Of a DNA stretch of 64,000 nucleotides, positions 13,982 through 26,651 are shown piece by piece. The notes under the pieces were generated by a model, which saw only the letters and a list, made by a program, of their open reading frames with translations, was not told the origin of the DNA and did not search any database. The stretch's first letter is position 1. Every line of letters starts with the position of its first letter. The DNA is from Callipepla californica brunnescens (Eukaryota > Chordata > Aves > Galliformes > Odontophoridae). The stretch covers positions 90,922,530 through 90,986,529 of the forward strand of contig JALIRH010000001.1 in NCBI GenBank assembly GCA_023055505.1, written 5' to 3'. A program made the translations under genes and the position numbers.

Positions 13982-14010
13982 TTTCCTCTCCTCTCCTCTC
14001 CTCTCCTCTC
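13982..14010 (+). repeat. (TCCTC)n microsatellite
   Basis: Perfect pentanucleotide repeat of CTCTC/TCCTC units, about five copies, ending at TCACATTG. A purine/pyrimidine-asymmetric tract of this kind is likely length-variable. Confidence 0.9.
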
Positions 14011-14107
14011 ACATTGTTTCAAATTATCTGTTAATTATTCTAAATACACGCTTGATATTATTTTATCAGTTTTTACAGGAATTTATCTGGGATGCATTTC
14101 ATCCAGT

Positions 14108-14153
14108 AAAAAAAACAAAAACAAAACAAAACAAAAAACAAAACACCAAAAAA
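14108..14153 (+). repeat. A-rich (AAAAC)n simple repeat
   Basis: A runs interrupted by single C bases, 46 bp. It is roughly complementary to the (GTTTT)n tract at 14955-14998. Confidence 0.85.
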
Positions 14154-14954
14154 CCTTCAGATGTATATAAATTACACATTAGTAAATAAGATGCTTCAGG
14201 CTACATTTGAAGTTAACTATAGGATAACTAATAAATAATTTCAAGGAAGAATAGCAATGATAGATAGCAATGGCTTGACAGCGTAAAAATCTCTTTGCTC
14301 ACTCATGTCACTTGTCTGTCAGCGTTGTTCAATGGGTAAGTTAATACAGGTTTCAGTTTGCTGCGCTGTGTCAGTACACAGTACTAGTGTGAGAAACTGT
14401 TGGAAGGCTTAACTACAAGTATTTTGATAAAGATGTGTCAAGCCTTCTTCCTGTATCTGTGATAAATAAAAAGTTACTTTTACAAGAGATGATAATTACT
14501 GGACACACATTTAGCATTGGTAATTAGGCTACAGGTTATAATGAAAATAGTTATGTCATTACTGCAAGTGAAAATAACCCAAACTAAGATTTAAATACAA
14601 CCTCTCAGTGTTCTTCAAGAAGTGTTGTGGGTAATGAATACAAAGGAGGGATCTGTTCAAACAAAAATAGGCACACATGAGTCTTTAAATCTACCCAGAC
14701 TGTAGGCAATTTTTCCATGGTAACCAACTGGTAAGCAACATTAATAGTAATAACAGATGAAGGATTATTGAGTCAAAAATAGAGACCCTAAAATAAAGTT
14801 AGGTTCATAATGGAAGCTGATAAAAAGAAAATTATTTTTTAATAATTAAATCAAATTTCCTATTATTTTCAAGCTTATAACTACTATTTTAAACCTTAGA
14901 ATATCCATTCTATAATGTCAAATTGTGCAGATAGAATCGAGTCTGCAGACCAGA
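14154..14954. other. Unassigned intron sequence
   Basis: Between two complementary A/C and G/T simple repeats. No gene or repeat family recognised. Confidence 0.5.
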
Positions 14955-14998
14955 ATTTTTGTTTTGTTTTGTTTTTTGTTTTTTGTTTTTTTATTTTT
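14955..14998 (+). repeat. T-rich (GTTTT)n simple repeat
   Basis: T runs separated by single G bases over 44 bp, following CCAGAA. Possibly an old poly(A) tail of a minus-strand retrotransposon, but no element body is recognised beside it. Confidence 0.8.
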
Positions 14999-16124
14999 AA
15001 ATCTTACCTATTTTAGACCTCCCTGAACTTAGGTTTTCTGTATTCGCAGCCTCAGTCAGGTAAGCTGCATCCTTCTTTTTAAATAATCCCTAGAGGATAA
15101 GAGGCAAACTTACAGGCTGTTACCAGATCAACTTAAATAACTCATTATTCATGTATAAAAATCATTTACTTTAATGGCATTAATAGTCTATGTTGAAAAT
15201 TTGATGAAAAACAACTTCTTGGAACAAAATTAGTTACATGCAGAATGAATACTCCAATGGTTTTGATACAACGTGTGAACATACATTTTTTTGTTTCTTT
15301 ATCCAAGGAATTATCATTGCATGCCAAGAATGAAACATATTGGATATGTTCTAAATTATTAAATGATAGGCAACATTTTAAGCTGATTTGTGCTACAAAC
15401 TGTGAAAATAAAACAGAAAAATAAATATTAATAAAATACTAATAAAACATCTCGGTTGTAGAAGTCTTTTTATCCTGTATAACAATAAGTTAAATAACAT
15501 TTAATATTTCAATTTAAATATAAAATACTCAGAATTATTTTTTTCATTGCTATAGTCCACAGACTGGTAAGTTTAATGTACAAATAGAATATTGTGTTTT
15601 TTTTATAACGACACAGAACCTGCAGGAGGGAAAAGTGAGCACTTCAGTGTTTGTTGTTTTATTTCACAGAGACAGTGCAAGTGGATGACTGTTAGACTTT
15701 ATGGCATTTTATTACATCAGAGCAAGAGGAGATAAAGAGAGATTCTGAAATGTAAATCTGAAAACTTGTTGGAAGTTAGCAGTACTGCTTTGATTTTTCA
15801 AAGTATGTGTCTTGTTGCAAACGTAAAACCTTCAAGAAAATTTGAAAAACACTAAAGAGAATGCTGTATGTTTCTGACACTTGAGTTCTCCCCAGCCTAG
15901 TCTAAAGATACTACCCTACGCCTTATTGTTGTCTGTTTAAATCTTTCATAAAAGACTAACTTGCAGTGTCAAGGCCACTGGCTAACATCCATTTCGACAC
16001 TGATGAAATTACCTAGAGTGATGCAGAGTCTCCTGAGGCGCACTCTGTCAGAAGTAATGAAATATGAAGGGACCAGAAAAAAAGAATTTGGCTCTGCATA
16101 ACAGAGCTGAAGAAGAAAAATGTT
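14999..16124. other. Unassigned intron sequence
   Basis: AT-rich, no family recognised. A T run lies near 15596-15604. Confidence 0.5.
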
Positions 16125-16182
16125 AAAAAAAAAAAAAAAAAAGAGAAAAAAAAAGAAAAAAGAAAAGAAAAGAAAAGAAAAG
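16125..16182 (+). repeat. Poly(A) grading into (AAAAG)n
   Basis: Eighteen consecutive A bases followed by AAAAG-type units up to AAGCC. A purine-only tract of nearly 60 bp. Confidence 0.9.
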
Positions 16183-17718
16183 CCTTTGAAAATTGTGGGT
16201 GAAAAACATATTTTTCTCCAAAATAATCTTTAAACTCCACAGACTAAAAGAAGGCAAAGAACACAATTTATGAATCACTTTCTCTTATCAACACATGAGT
16301 AAATACATCTGTTTTTCTCATATCTCTCCACCAAATCTCTATCCTTAAAATGAAGTTGAGTATGTCAACAATCACTGCACTTGCAAAAATGGTAGATTAT
16401 TGATTGTTCTAATTTCATTAGACAGAAACCTGAAATTGAGGACAAATCAGGCACTTCACTAAAGCCAGTGGGCTTCTAGTAACTCTAGAGGACTTATGAT
16501 CAGGGGAAATGAACTGGCCTTCTTTGAAGTCCTGAAGCTGCAGTATGAGGAGGGCTTCAACTAATAAAGAATCTGAGGGACTTATAAAGACAGGAAAGCT
16601 TCAGGCATATAAAACAAGCTATAGATTGCACTTATACTGTCATAATCCCAAAATGGTGGACTCTATTGCAATAAAGGAATCTATTCATCAGGCAAGGATG
16701 CAACATTAAAGTTACTCTTGTGCCAAAATACATAAGGAGAAACTTATATTGTATACATATATATTACATGAGGAGAAACTTGTACTGTTATGCCACTACA
16801 ATTAGCAAAGATTTCCTGGGAAAAGAATGACCATATTGGTGCTGTTGAGTTGCAATTCAACTTCCAAAAATTTTGCTTGTCCATCACAGATATGTGTATG
16901 AAAACAGTGAACAAACTCAAACAAAAAAGATGCTTTTTTTTTTTCTTTTGCAAATGTGCTTTTTCCCTAGCCATTTATCTACCTCAGTTAAAAGCTTATT
17001 ACAATTAGTGCTTCAAATATCTAGAATAGGAGTTTATCACCACTGTAACCGTTGAAAGAAATCTTGAGGCTGAAATATCCTGATTCTTGGCTACTGTGCA
17101 CGCACTTCACTATATCCTACTAGCATGTTTCTTGTAGCTAGCAGGAAAAAAATTCTTTACTTTTGAAAATTTCATTGGCTCTTTCCCTATGTCCCTACTA
17201 GTAGTATGTTTGTCATACTGAATAATTAATCTTGATCATTTTAGAGATCAAATGAGTTTGCTTTTTTTTCTTTCTTTTTTTTTTCTGTTTATTTATAAAC
17301 AACTAGCCATGCTTTTGGAACTAATATACTCACTAATACATTTAAATTCTTTATAAAACATGGCCAATGACAGCAAGTGTGAAGCAGATCTAGGCTACAA
17401 CTGCCCATGTAGGATAATATAGTGTAGTTTTGAAACCTATGTACAATGAGACTTCTGTTTCACTCTGTTCACTTATAGACCTTCCAGAAGGTAAAACAAA
17501 CAAAAAAATCACTTGAAAAAGTAGAACTAATCAGCAATATTCGGAATAACGAATAGAACATTAAAAAACAAACATTTGTCTATAGTCCCAGATGGAAATA
17601 TTATTCCTAGCTTGAAGAATATGAACTAGGATTGAAAAATACAATCAAACAAAAAGAAGAAATCATAAACCATATACTTATTATTAAGATGTAGACATTT
17701 TGGATAACAACAATATAT
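16183..17718. other. Unassigned intron sequence
   Basis: Contains a TTTC/T-rich stretch at about 17262-17285 and a short T run at 16934-16943. The overlapping open frames at 16744-17055 on both strands show no known domain. Confidence 0.5.
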
Positions 17719-17812
17719 CACAGAATCACAGAATTGTAGGGGTTGTAAGAGACCTCTAGAAATCATCCAGTCCAATCCCCTGGTTGAAGCAGGCTCCCTA
17801 GACCAGGGTATC
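17719..17812 (-). mobile_element. CR1 LINE 3' terminus
   Basis: CACAGAATCACAGAATTGTA, then AGAGACCTCTAGAAATCATC, CAGTCCAATCCCCTGGTTGA and AGCAGGCTCCCTAGACCAGG: the reverse complement of a CR1 3' end including its octamer tail. Only about 94 bp were integrated (extreme 5' truncation). It matches the end of the copy at 39481-39748 closely, so the subfamily is probably the same. Confidence 0.9.
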
Positions 17813-20800
17813 ATCAATTCAAACTTTGTAGTTATCTGATAAAGCCCTCATCATCCTAGAATTTATTAGAACCATGTACTATATGTACTATAGGTAGAAA
17901 TATGAAGATAGATTCCTGGAGCTTTTATGACTATTGGGATTTATGAATATAGGCATTACATTACTATTGCCTCAAAAAATTCTACTTATCCCAGTGAATA
18001 ATCAAAACAACCACTAATTTCCAGTACTATTTACAAAAAAAAAAAAAAATCCAGATCTGGTAGCATTATTATCACAGTTATATCTGTTGGAGTATTTCTT
18101 TTTTACTTATTTTTTTTTTTAGGATTTCACAAAAACACAGAAAGAAACTTTTCTGTACAAGTGATGTTGAGTTCTAATGAAGGATGATGTGTAAGCAAAT
18201 TGAAAACATTAAAGAAGGATCACACAGTGTTAATATACATATTCTTTAAAGAAACCTTTGTAAATTAATGATGAATATATTAGTTGTGTTTCAAGGAGTA
18301 ATGATTATTTAAGATGCCTTAATTTTAAGGTGTTCCAAGTTAAGTATTCATTGTGACATTTTTCATTGCTATTGCTAGGATGTTTGACAGCATTTTTTTT
18401 TTTAACTGAATCTCTATTTGAATGTTAGTATGTCTTGGAGAATTATTAACATACAGGATCAGCAAAACACACAGATAAACTAAAGTACAAGTGGCACTGA
18501 GTTAGGTTCTCAAACCAAAAATGCATTTGACAAAAGGAGAATGGATGCCTAATAACTGAAAGATGATCTCCACTCAACACTCCTCTGGCAAAACAGGACA
18601 TATATTAGAACATATGCAAATTATTCATGAATTATATGTATCCTTGTTAGACTACTGATCCCTGCCTCTCCAAAAAAGACCTTGCAGCCTTGCTTAAATG
18701 ATCACTCTCAGTGTTACATATAATTCTACTCTGAAATCTATTTAAAAAATCCCTATACTGTTGCAATCTATACAAAAAGTAGAGAACATATATTGGCACT
18801 GTGCTTTTACCTAACTGACAAAGAATCCTCTAACTTCACCTAACACATTCAGAGGGAGACTCCCCTAAAATTAACAGACATCAGTAACATGAAATCGTTG
18901 CAGAGTAAAAAGAGTAAGGCTTTTCAGTTTGTATCCTAAGCTACCACACTTAATTGCTTGAACAACTGAGTCATCAAATCTGTATGCCCTACAGACATTC
19001 ACCTCAGGTAACGTGAAACGTTTCAGTCACTGCACTGAATATCCTTATAGAAGCCATACAGTTTAAACCAAGTAAATGCTGCATTTCAGAATGGGCAAAC
19101 AATTGGCAGAGGACAGAAAAATCCAGTTGTTGAAGGAAACAATTTTTCACTGAACAGTTCATCACTCTCTTTCCTGAGACTCAAGTGAGACCTATAAAAT
19201 ACCTTCAACAGATGAGCCTGGAAACTAAATCCCATTATTATACTGGACAGTAAAAGTTATGGACTGAATAAAGATATTGCACATTTCATTTTTTTCCCTG
19301 TGACACTCTGCCAACTATCTCTGAATGTATCATAGACTTTCACCTCTGCTTTATTAATATCTCCTTCTTTCACCAATTGCCAACCACTCTTTCCTCTTAA
19401 ACTGCTTTGCTGATTAACAGAATGAAACTAAACATTACTGTTTCTGATAGCTAATTTTTCTCCTTTCAATTTTTAGTTTCCACAGAAAATGTGTTTTACT
19501 GTCCAGTTTGCCTTCAGTTTGTCAGTCTATTACAAGACCCTAACTTTTCTTCTGATTTGTAAAATGTGATGACTTGGGATGGGTACATGGGCCCACAGAA
19601 CGTTCCTGCATTGATTTAATAATATAAAGTATAACTCCACAGTTAACTCTGTTCAGTGTTACTAGTGAATGGGAATTAAAAGTATGTCATGCAGTACAAT
19701 GCACAGAAGTGTAATTTTCAGTGTTGTGATGTACTCAAAATCATAACCTTTGCAAAATATGTAATCATTATGCCAACTATTCTTATGTTGGGTAACTTGG
19801 ACTCAGGTGCAAATACAGAAAAATATTTGAAATATTTCCATTTTATTATTTTTGATTGAGAACCTCAATTTGAAAACACATACAAAAATCACTGGAAGTT
19901 GTGGATACTTGGCAACTCTGAAAAACAAGTCTTTATTTATTGCAGTTGGTAGTCAATATTAAAACCACTTAACTATGTTTTGAAAGTGACATATAAGATG
20001 AGAACAAATAAAATGCCTGAATTCCCATTATAAAAATAAAATTGGAAAAAGAGATGTATCACCAGCTGTCTACAAACAAAGTCAGACACAAAGTAATAAC
20101 TTTCTCTCTGCAACACCTGTCTTCAATTTCTAAGGTACATCTGTCATTTTATTTTAACAAATTCAAAAAAGATCAGTTCACAGCCATCTGTGTCTCTATA
20201 CCTTGAGAAGAATTCAGGGTGCATCTCTTTAAAAAAATTTCATCTGTCCCTTTACCAATTTCTTAGGCTTTTGTTGCTGTTTTAATTCTGTGAGAAGTAA
20301 GTATAAATAAAATTCTACTTTGATCCAAGTCCTTCACACATGGCATCAACTCACATCACCCAGAATAGCAGCAGTTTGGAAACACAATAGTGTATGACAT
20401 TAGAAGCAAAACTTTTGATGCAGAAATTAGGACCGAGGGAGAGATGGCACATTAATTCAGTATTAAACAGAGCCAACTTAAGGGAGAGAAAGCAAAAAAA
20501 TCAAATCAACCAACCAACAAAATGATAATTATAATAAAGAAAATGACAGTCAGATCAGAGCCAAACACTGTGAATTTATTTTAGTTCCTCAGTAGGCAAA
20601 TAAAGCATATTTTTCCTCCTTTGTAGAACCATAATTTTACTATTAGTAATGGCGAATATGAGTTCTGGTCTAATTATAAAAATTATACTTCTGTCTGAAG
20701 ATGAAAATACAACCCAAGTAACTTTTTGTTCAAATCTATTTCGTATTATTAAGTCAATCAGAATCTCAAGTAACATATATACAGGCAGACACACATAACA

Positions 20801-22772
20801 GCATCATATTTATACAATGAAAGAAGTTAAAACTTCTTTTCCAAGCTTTTCCACCAAGGTAGATGGTGAGTGCCAGAAACCTAAGGACAAAGCATAATAA
20901 GGATAAAGAAATCAAACTGTTACAATAGAGCTAGTCCAGAAGAACACAGCAGACTCAAAGAAATGAAACAGGCAAAGAGTTATGCGAAACACTTAGCAAA
21001 TCAATCAAAACCAACAAATTATGGCAAAGGTAACTGAATCTGTCAGGAATCTAAGTTACTTAGTGCCAGGATAATTGTAGTGAAATAGTCAGAAACTTGA
21101 AATAATGAATAATAAACAGGTTATAAAAATATTCCAGAAGCAGTATGTAATGAAACTACTCTTCTAAATAGTGTGGACCAGCGATGGGACAGGTCTGGCT
21201 GGCTTACTAGGCAAACTGTGATTAAGAGCTTCACAAAGCATAAGAGGGAAAGACTGACCAGACTTAGAATTAATGACCAAATATTAGACAACACTAAATG
21301 GATTTCTTTATGGTAGCAAATATTTGTGAATTAAAGGGAATACAGCTCTGAACCATAACAGAGCAACGTCCTTATACAGTAATCAATTATTCTACATACT
21401 GTTGTGGTTTTGTATTGTCTCTGTTCATAAAACCCTAACTGTACTTCACCTGTTAAAGTCAAATATAACTCCTTGCCATTTTTTTTACTCTCTGTAAATA
21501 GCAGAAAAGAGTTAGTGGCTAGTTGACACCTTACCACTGATTATGCTACTATGAAGACTGATTTACACTGAGAGAAAAATAAATAATTGTTCCTTCTTGT
21601 CTGAAAAACTTAGTAGTATCCATACCCTTAAATTCAATATCTAGTAATTAAGTCATAGCTCATTTTCCATATGTTCCCAGAGGAGATGCAAGACTTCCGT
21701 TAATCAATTTGATAGGAAATGCTACAGGCATTGAACAGCATTCAAAACCTCAGTTGGTGGGAAAATACATAATCTCCACTAAATTCTACTTAGTGGATGG
21801 CTGATTTAAGTAATTTATTGGAAGGATAATGCTTTAAAAATCATGTTAATTATTTTTTATGTGCAGAGATAAGACAGATTTTTTCCTGTTTCCAAATGCT
21901 CTGATCATCCACTTACGAATTAGTTGCCATTACACCTCAGTGCAGGGTTACTTTAAGTTTTTGAAGCTGTTGAGATGTTATCATTGACATAAATACTAAG
22001 CATTTCAAACAGTTACCTAACCTCAAATGTCTACAGCTTTTTGGCATACGCTATTTTATCCAAGGCATTGGCATGACGTCAGTTGATGTGATAGAAGATC
22101 AATCAAGAGATTCGGGGCTCACAGATAAAGAACAGGTAGAATATCATAGACATATCAAACATCACAGACAATTGCATTAAGGAGAAAAAACAACAATAAC
22201 AACAACAAACACACAAGGATGAGGTTCAAATTTCAGCTAAAGATCTCCACATTTCTGTATGTGCTTTGGTTCTCACTGCCTTCAGCAGGGATATAAATTT
22301 TACTGAACTCATTTTCTTGTACATAGTATCTAGCAAGATTGGAAATTCTCTAGGGTATCCTGTTGGCCCTTCAGCTGCTACTTCAGAAGTTGCATAAATG
22401 CTATCTGATATCTGACAGTTCTGGAAAAATGTTTCAGAAAGCCCACAGTGGAACAAGTAACACAAAACACGCATGTGCAGGCAGTCAGGAGGTGTACTTG
22501 GCCAACACTGTCAGGGTATCCTTGAAATCTAATCCCTGATCATGGTTTGATCATCTGAACAGAGTGTTTACTGCGTTCTGAGATGATAAGCATGGACATT
22601 TAAATAGACAACAACAAAAAATTTGTTAGTTTGCACTGTACTGAGTAAATCGCTCTTGAGTTTGATAGCAATTCAGACACTTGTAAGTACCTGTATGATA
22701 TAGATCTAGATTTTAGTACCTTAATTTGAAACTGAGTTCTGTCCAAACCATACTGTTTCCCAAACATAGTTT
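17813..22772. other. Unassigned intron sequence
   Basis: Nearly 5 kb without a recognised repeat. A tracts at about 18037-18050 and T tracts at 18110-18120 and 18394-18404. An AT-rich block at 18240-18370 has no features I can name. An (AAC)n tract lies near 22189-22208. Short open frames have no family. Confidence 0.5.
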
Positions 22773-22777
22773 TTAAG
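22773..22777. repeat. Target site duplication TTAAG (left)
   Basis: TTAAG directly precedes the LTR start TG at 22778 and is repeated at 23272-23276. Confidence 0.85.
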
Positions 22778-23271
22778 TGCCATAGTTTTATGATTTTTGT
22801 TATTGGCATTCCACATCATAACATCATGTAGTGCAGTGGGAGCTAAAGAGTTAATGCTCCAGCTCCATGGATCACTGATCGCTCGGGGTATACCTGTCTC
22901 AAAAGAGAAGAAGAACTACGTACCCCAGAGGACTTTACGTTACTTTGCATTTTTCCGTTTTCTCACTCAGAGGGAAAGATAAAACTGTTTGTGTGTCACA
23001 AGATACAGGCTCTTCCCTTTTGGACTGACCCAGCAGCAGGTGCTCACAAGCCATCTCACCTTCAGTGTTTAGCACAACACCTTTGGTTTATTCGACACTC
23101 TCTCATTTTATTTGATTTATTAGCTTCAATTCCAATTACATTGTGCTATTTGGCTCAGATCATTGCCACTGTTATGTTCTTAGGCACCTCTACCTTTTCC
23201 TTTTTCTCTTTCCCCCTTCCTCGGGGGTCTCCCACTACAACCAGGTTGAACCAACCTGTAAACTGTTGATA
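22778..23271 (+). mobile_element. Solo LTR, ERVL-like (copy 2)
   Basis: A 494-bp segment starting TGCCATAG and ending GTTGATA, flanked by perfect 5-bp repeats (TTAAG). It is homologous end to end with 3866-4438 but shorter; most of the loss falls in the 3' half (the ATTGTGTTATTTTGC and GGTGTGTGTCTG stretches of copy 1 are absent or reduced). The terminal CA has become TA. Different target duplications show that the two copies inserted independently. No coding interior is present. Confidence 0.85.
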
Positions 23272-23276
23272 TTAAG
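23272..23276. repeat. Target site duplication TTAAG (right)
   Basis: Exact copy of 22773-22777. Confidence 0.85.
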
Positions 23277-26214
23277 TTATATTCAAGTTGCTCTACAGTA
23301 CCACTCACTCTCTTGAACAACATCAAGCATCTATATATAAGCAATGAGATCTTCCTCCAAAAATGTAAAATAACTTTGGTTTCAATTCAGGTGCTATTTG
23401 GGATGTATGGGATATATCACAGCCTTTGCTTTTCTGAAGTGATAGGTGGAGATCATAAGCAGTATCCTACGGCATTTCATATCATTGACTACATGTAGGC
23501 ACTTTAATTAAGCCTTTAACACCAGCGCAATGTCAGATATGAAAAAAAAAGAACACTCAAAATCATGGACAACTAGATTTTGAGAAGCAAAAGGCTCAAA
23601 AATAAAAACAGAAAATCCATACAGAAGATCAACAAATAAATCAGTTTCTTCTCTGTCTTGCACTTTCGAACAAAGTACTTTAAGAATACAAAGTTGGCTT
23701 ACTCAATGCAAGAAATAGAGCCTCAAAAATCCTGTTTATCACAAATTATCTATTCTGCACAGACTGTTAAGATTTCACTGTAAGTATCTATGAAAAATAA
23801 ATCTACAGCTGTATGAGCTCCCTCCAAGCACAACCCCACATTTCTTACCTTGTACTACTTTACAAAGATTCATTTTTTACAGATGCTCTATAATGCCTTC
23901 TTTCAGAAAATTCAGAAAATGTGTTAATTAATTTTGTTGCACAATTAGAATGGGCTGCAGAGGTAAACATTTAAATTCTGAGAAAAAAATTGATAAGTAC
24001 TACTTTTGAACTGCCTTGAAGAATTAAAGCAATATAGCACAGATATTAATGAAGACTTCTGCTAGTAATGACAGTGAATAGTTTTTATTTTCTTCAGGAC
24101 AAGTAAAAAAAGATCACTAAAACCAAATTGTGGTAAAGTTTTCAGTAAACTCACTTCACATCACCATAACATTTTTTTGACAGTTTCTCCCTCACCCATG
24201 CATTTTACCGGCTCTCAGCATTATAACCTTCTAAGTAAAAGGGTCTGCATAATGGACATTTCTTGATTTCTTATCTTATTTCACCCTATTTTAAAGACAA
24301 ATCACCCAACCAAGTGTGTCAAATGTAGCAGAAGCACTAGCTCCCTTCATTCCCAGAGGCTTCGAGAACTCTCTCAATTTCATGCTTCCTTGCACAACTT
24401 TATTTACACTAAAACCATTCTGCTGTGTGCTTTTGAGCAAATACTTGGTCTTGATCTCCTAGCAAATCTTGGCTATATTATCTGAAATACTCTGTGAAGC
24501 CTGGAGTCTTTACTATAGACTGTGGCTGACATATCAGGTGAAATACAAGTGAACTGCCTAATGGAAGTTAATGTCCCATCAAAATAGGGTCAACAGGATA
24601 CAATCAAACATGTGTATATCATGAGCTCATGCTGTGCAAGCCATTCTTCAAAACAGTATTTAGATTTGAAGTGGATTCCGTAACAGATATTTCCAGTTCT
24701 GCTAGTCATCTTTCTGAAAGTCAACTTGGTATCTCAGACTCTTTCAACAAGTTTGCAAATTAAGAATCATTTAGTTCTAAAATTTACAGAACTTCGGATT
24801 TCTCAGCAACATTTTCATAGCTGAAAATATAATGCCAAACGCTACTGAAGTTGTGTTTGACAAGACTACATGCACAGGCCTTTTTAAAAATAAAAAACAA
24901 AACAACAACAAAGAAAAACCCCTTTTATACTGTTTGATTGTTTCTGTAAATTATCAGTTCCAACTCAACATTTGAGATAGTACATAGAGTATCCACATAA
25001 AAAACCTTCAGGCGTGTTTTTGAAGAAATAGGTTTTCTTCCTGAAAGATATTCTCTAACATTCAGAGCTTTAAAAAAATCAGTAAATACTGCTGTATACC
25101 TATCTTTTATGCAGAATATAAAAACTCCCTTCAAAGACTTTATTTAAATATGTTAAATACTTACACACTTTTCTAATGCAAATTGGCATGAATTGAAAGA
25201 CACACTGAAAAGCGCTTTTCCTGCATGCCATTCAAAGTTAAATGTACCTATTTTGTACTTCTGTGGAAGTACATTTATTTCTTGCTTCCATGGAACTTTT
25301 CTCACAAGAATTTAAATCACAAGATGAAAGAGAATTCTTTCATACTTATATTTTGCAGTGTGACGGAAGGGACCTAGTTTGGGTTCTGACTGCTAGTTCT
25401 GACTCAGTAACAGCTATTCCACTTAAATAAAAGGGACAAAAATCCCGGCTATACAAAAAACTGTAAAAAAATGGAAATTGTATTACAAAATGATGCTATG
25501 GTGTTTTTATTATTATCAATACAACAGCTTTTCCTAAGTTTCTTGAGTGAATTGAAAATGATGATGAAACTCAAACTTGTTTTTTCGGTACTGAAAGTTC
25601 ATTAGGTGACTGCATACTGCCAACTGTTTAGAGATATATTTTTCAGTGTATAATTTAAGATCTCTTACAGGTATGCTTTTTTTCCTTTCACAATCAGAGA
25701 ACATTTTTGTGAACAAGTGGATAAGAAAAGTTTCTCATTGAGATAAAATAGCATTTTAAATTTAAAGTTGTCTCATAAAATCTCTCTTCTCCTCAGGATG
25801 TGAGTATTTTATACTACATTAGGTGTCTACATCTGACAAAGACTTACAAGGCCTTCTGAAAACTTTTCAGGTATTAGACTATTTTCTCAAATGACAGGCT
25901 GTTTCAGCAATGTCAGAAATAAGTTTTTCATGTATATTTATTACCCTTGGAAAATAAATCACACAATTATTTTATGTTATTCACAATAATATTCTCACAG
26001 CCACTTCACAAAGTACTTAAGTTGAACCTACACATACACTCCGAGTTAAGAAATGATAGCATAGATAGCACTAGTTAAAAGCAACAGGTGCTCTGCTGAT
26101 TCTCATACACGTACTGACTTACCAATGACAATCAATTTTTTTTTTAATTCTTAGCTGTACAAATACCCAACATTGAAGTATCACTGCACTTCCTTTAATC
26201 TAATTATTTTCTTT
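23277..26214. other. Unassigned intron sequence
   Basis: No repeat family or exon recognised. The segment 25355-25430 is less AT-rich than its surroundings but shows nothing recognisable. Confidence 0.5.
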
Positions 26215-26367
26215 CATGGAATCACTGGTTCAGGGAGTGGGGCTCTCTGTGTCCCAGCCCCTGCTCCAGCAGTGCCACACAGAGCAGTGTGTCGAGGCCC
26301 ATGGCCAGGCAGCTTCTGGAGAGCTCCAGGAAGGAGACCCCACAGCCTCTGGGAACCCTGTGCTGTT
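26215..26367 (-). mobile_element. CR1 LINE 3' fragment, G/C-rich variant
   Basis: CATGGAATCACTGGTTCAGG, then CAGCCCCTGCTCCAGCAGTG, and GGAAGGAGACCCCACAGCCT with GGGAACCCTGTGCT: the reverse complement of an older CR1 3' region (the block usually reading gggcaacctgtgcc). Much more G/C-rich than the flanks. Confidence 0.65.
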
Positions 26368-26435
26368 TAGATATTACATGGCCAGTTAGAGGGATGTGGG
26401 CTATGTGGAACACTATTATATGATGAATATATTAA

Positions 26436-26580
26436 AAACAATCCCAATTCCCTCAGCTACTCCTCATGAGACTTGTGCTCCAGACCCCTTGCCAGCTTTG
26501 TTGCCCTTCTCTGAACATGCTCCAATGTTTTTCTTGTAGTGAGGGGTCCAAAACTGAACAAAGAGCTCAAGGCGCAGTCT
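26436..26580 (-). mobile_element. CR1 LINE ORF2 C-terminal fragment
   Basis: CAATCCCAATTCCCTCAGCT, then TTGCCCTTCTCTGAACATGC, then AGTGAGGGGTCCAAAACTGA. The same order is seen in the large copy at 60505-60640 (CAATCCCAACTCCCTCAGCT ... GGGGCCCAAAACTTAACAC). It may be the upstream remainder of the piece at 26215-26367, with about 70 bp of unrelated or decayed sequence between. Confidence 0.8.
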
Positions 26581-26651
26581 ATAACTTGGTTTTAAATGAT
26601 ATGGAAGATATATGGAACACATGGAAGATAACTTCTTTCTGCAGCTGCTGA

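Noticed and set aside
14108..14998. (AAAAC)n and (GTTTT)n tracts 0.8 kb apart as a meaningful inverted repeat
   Set aside because: Both are low-complexity and degenerate. Complementarity is expected from composition, and the flanks are not inverted copies of each other.
18240..18370. AT-rich block with homeodomain-like ATTA motifs as an enhancer
   Set aside because: Such motifs are expected by chance in this composition, and I have no alignment to support conservation.
3866..23271. The two homologous LTRs at 3866 and 22778 as ends of one provirus
   Set aside because: Each has its own different, perfect 5-bp duplication (AGGAG and TTAAG), and no gag, pol or env sequence lies between them.
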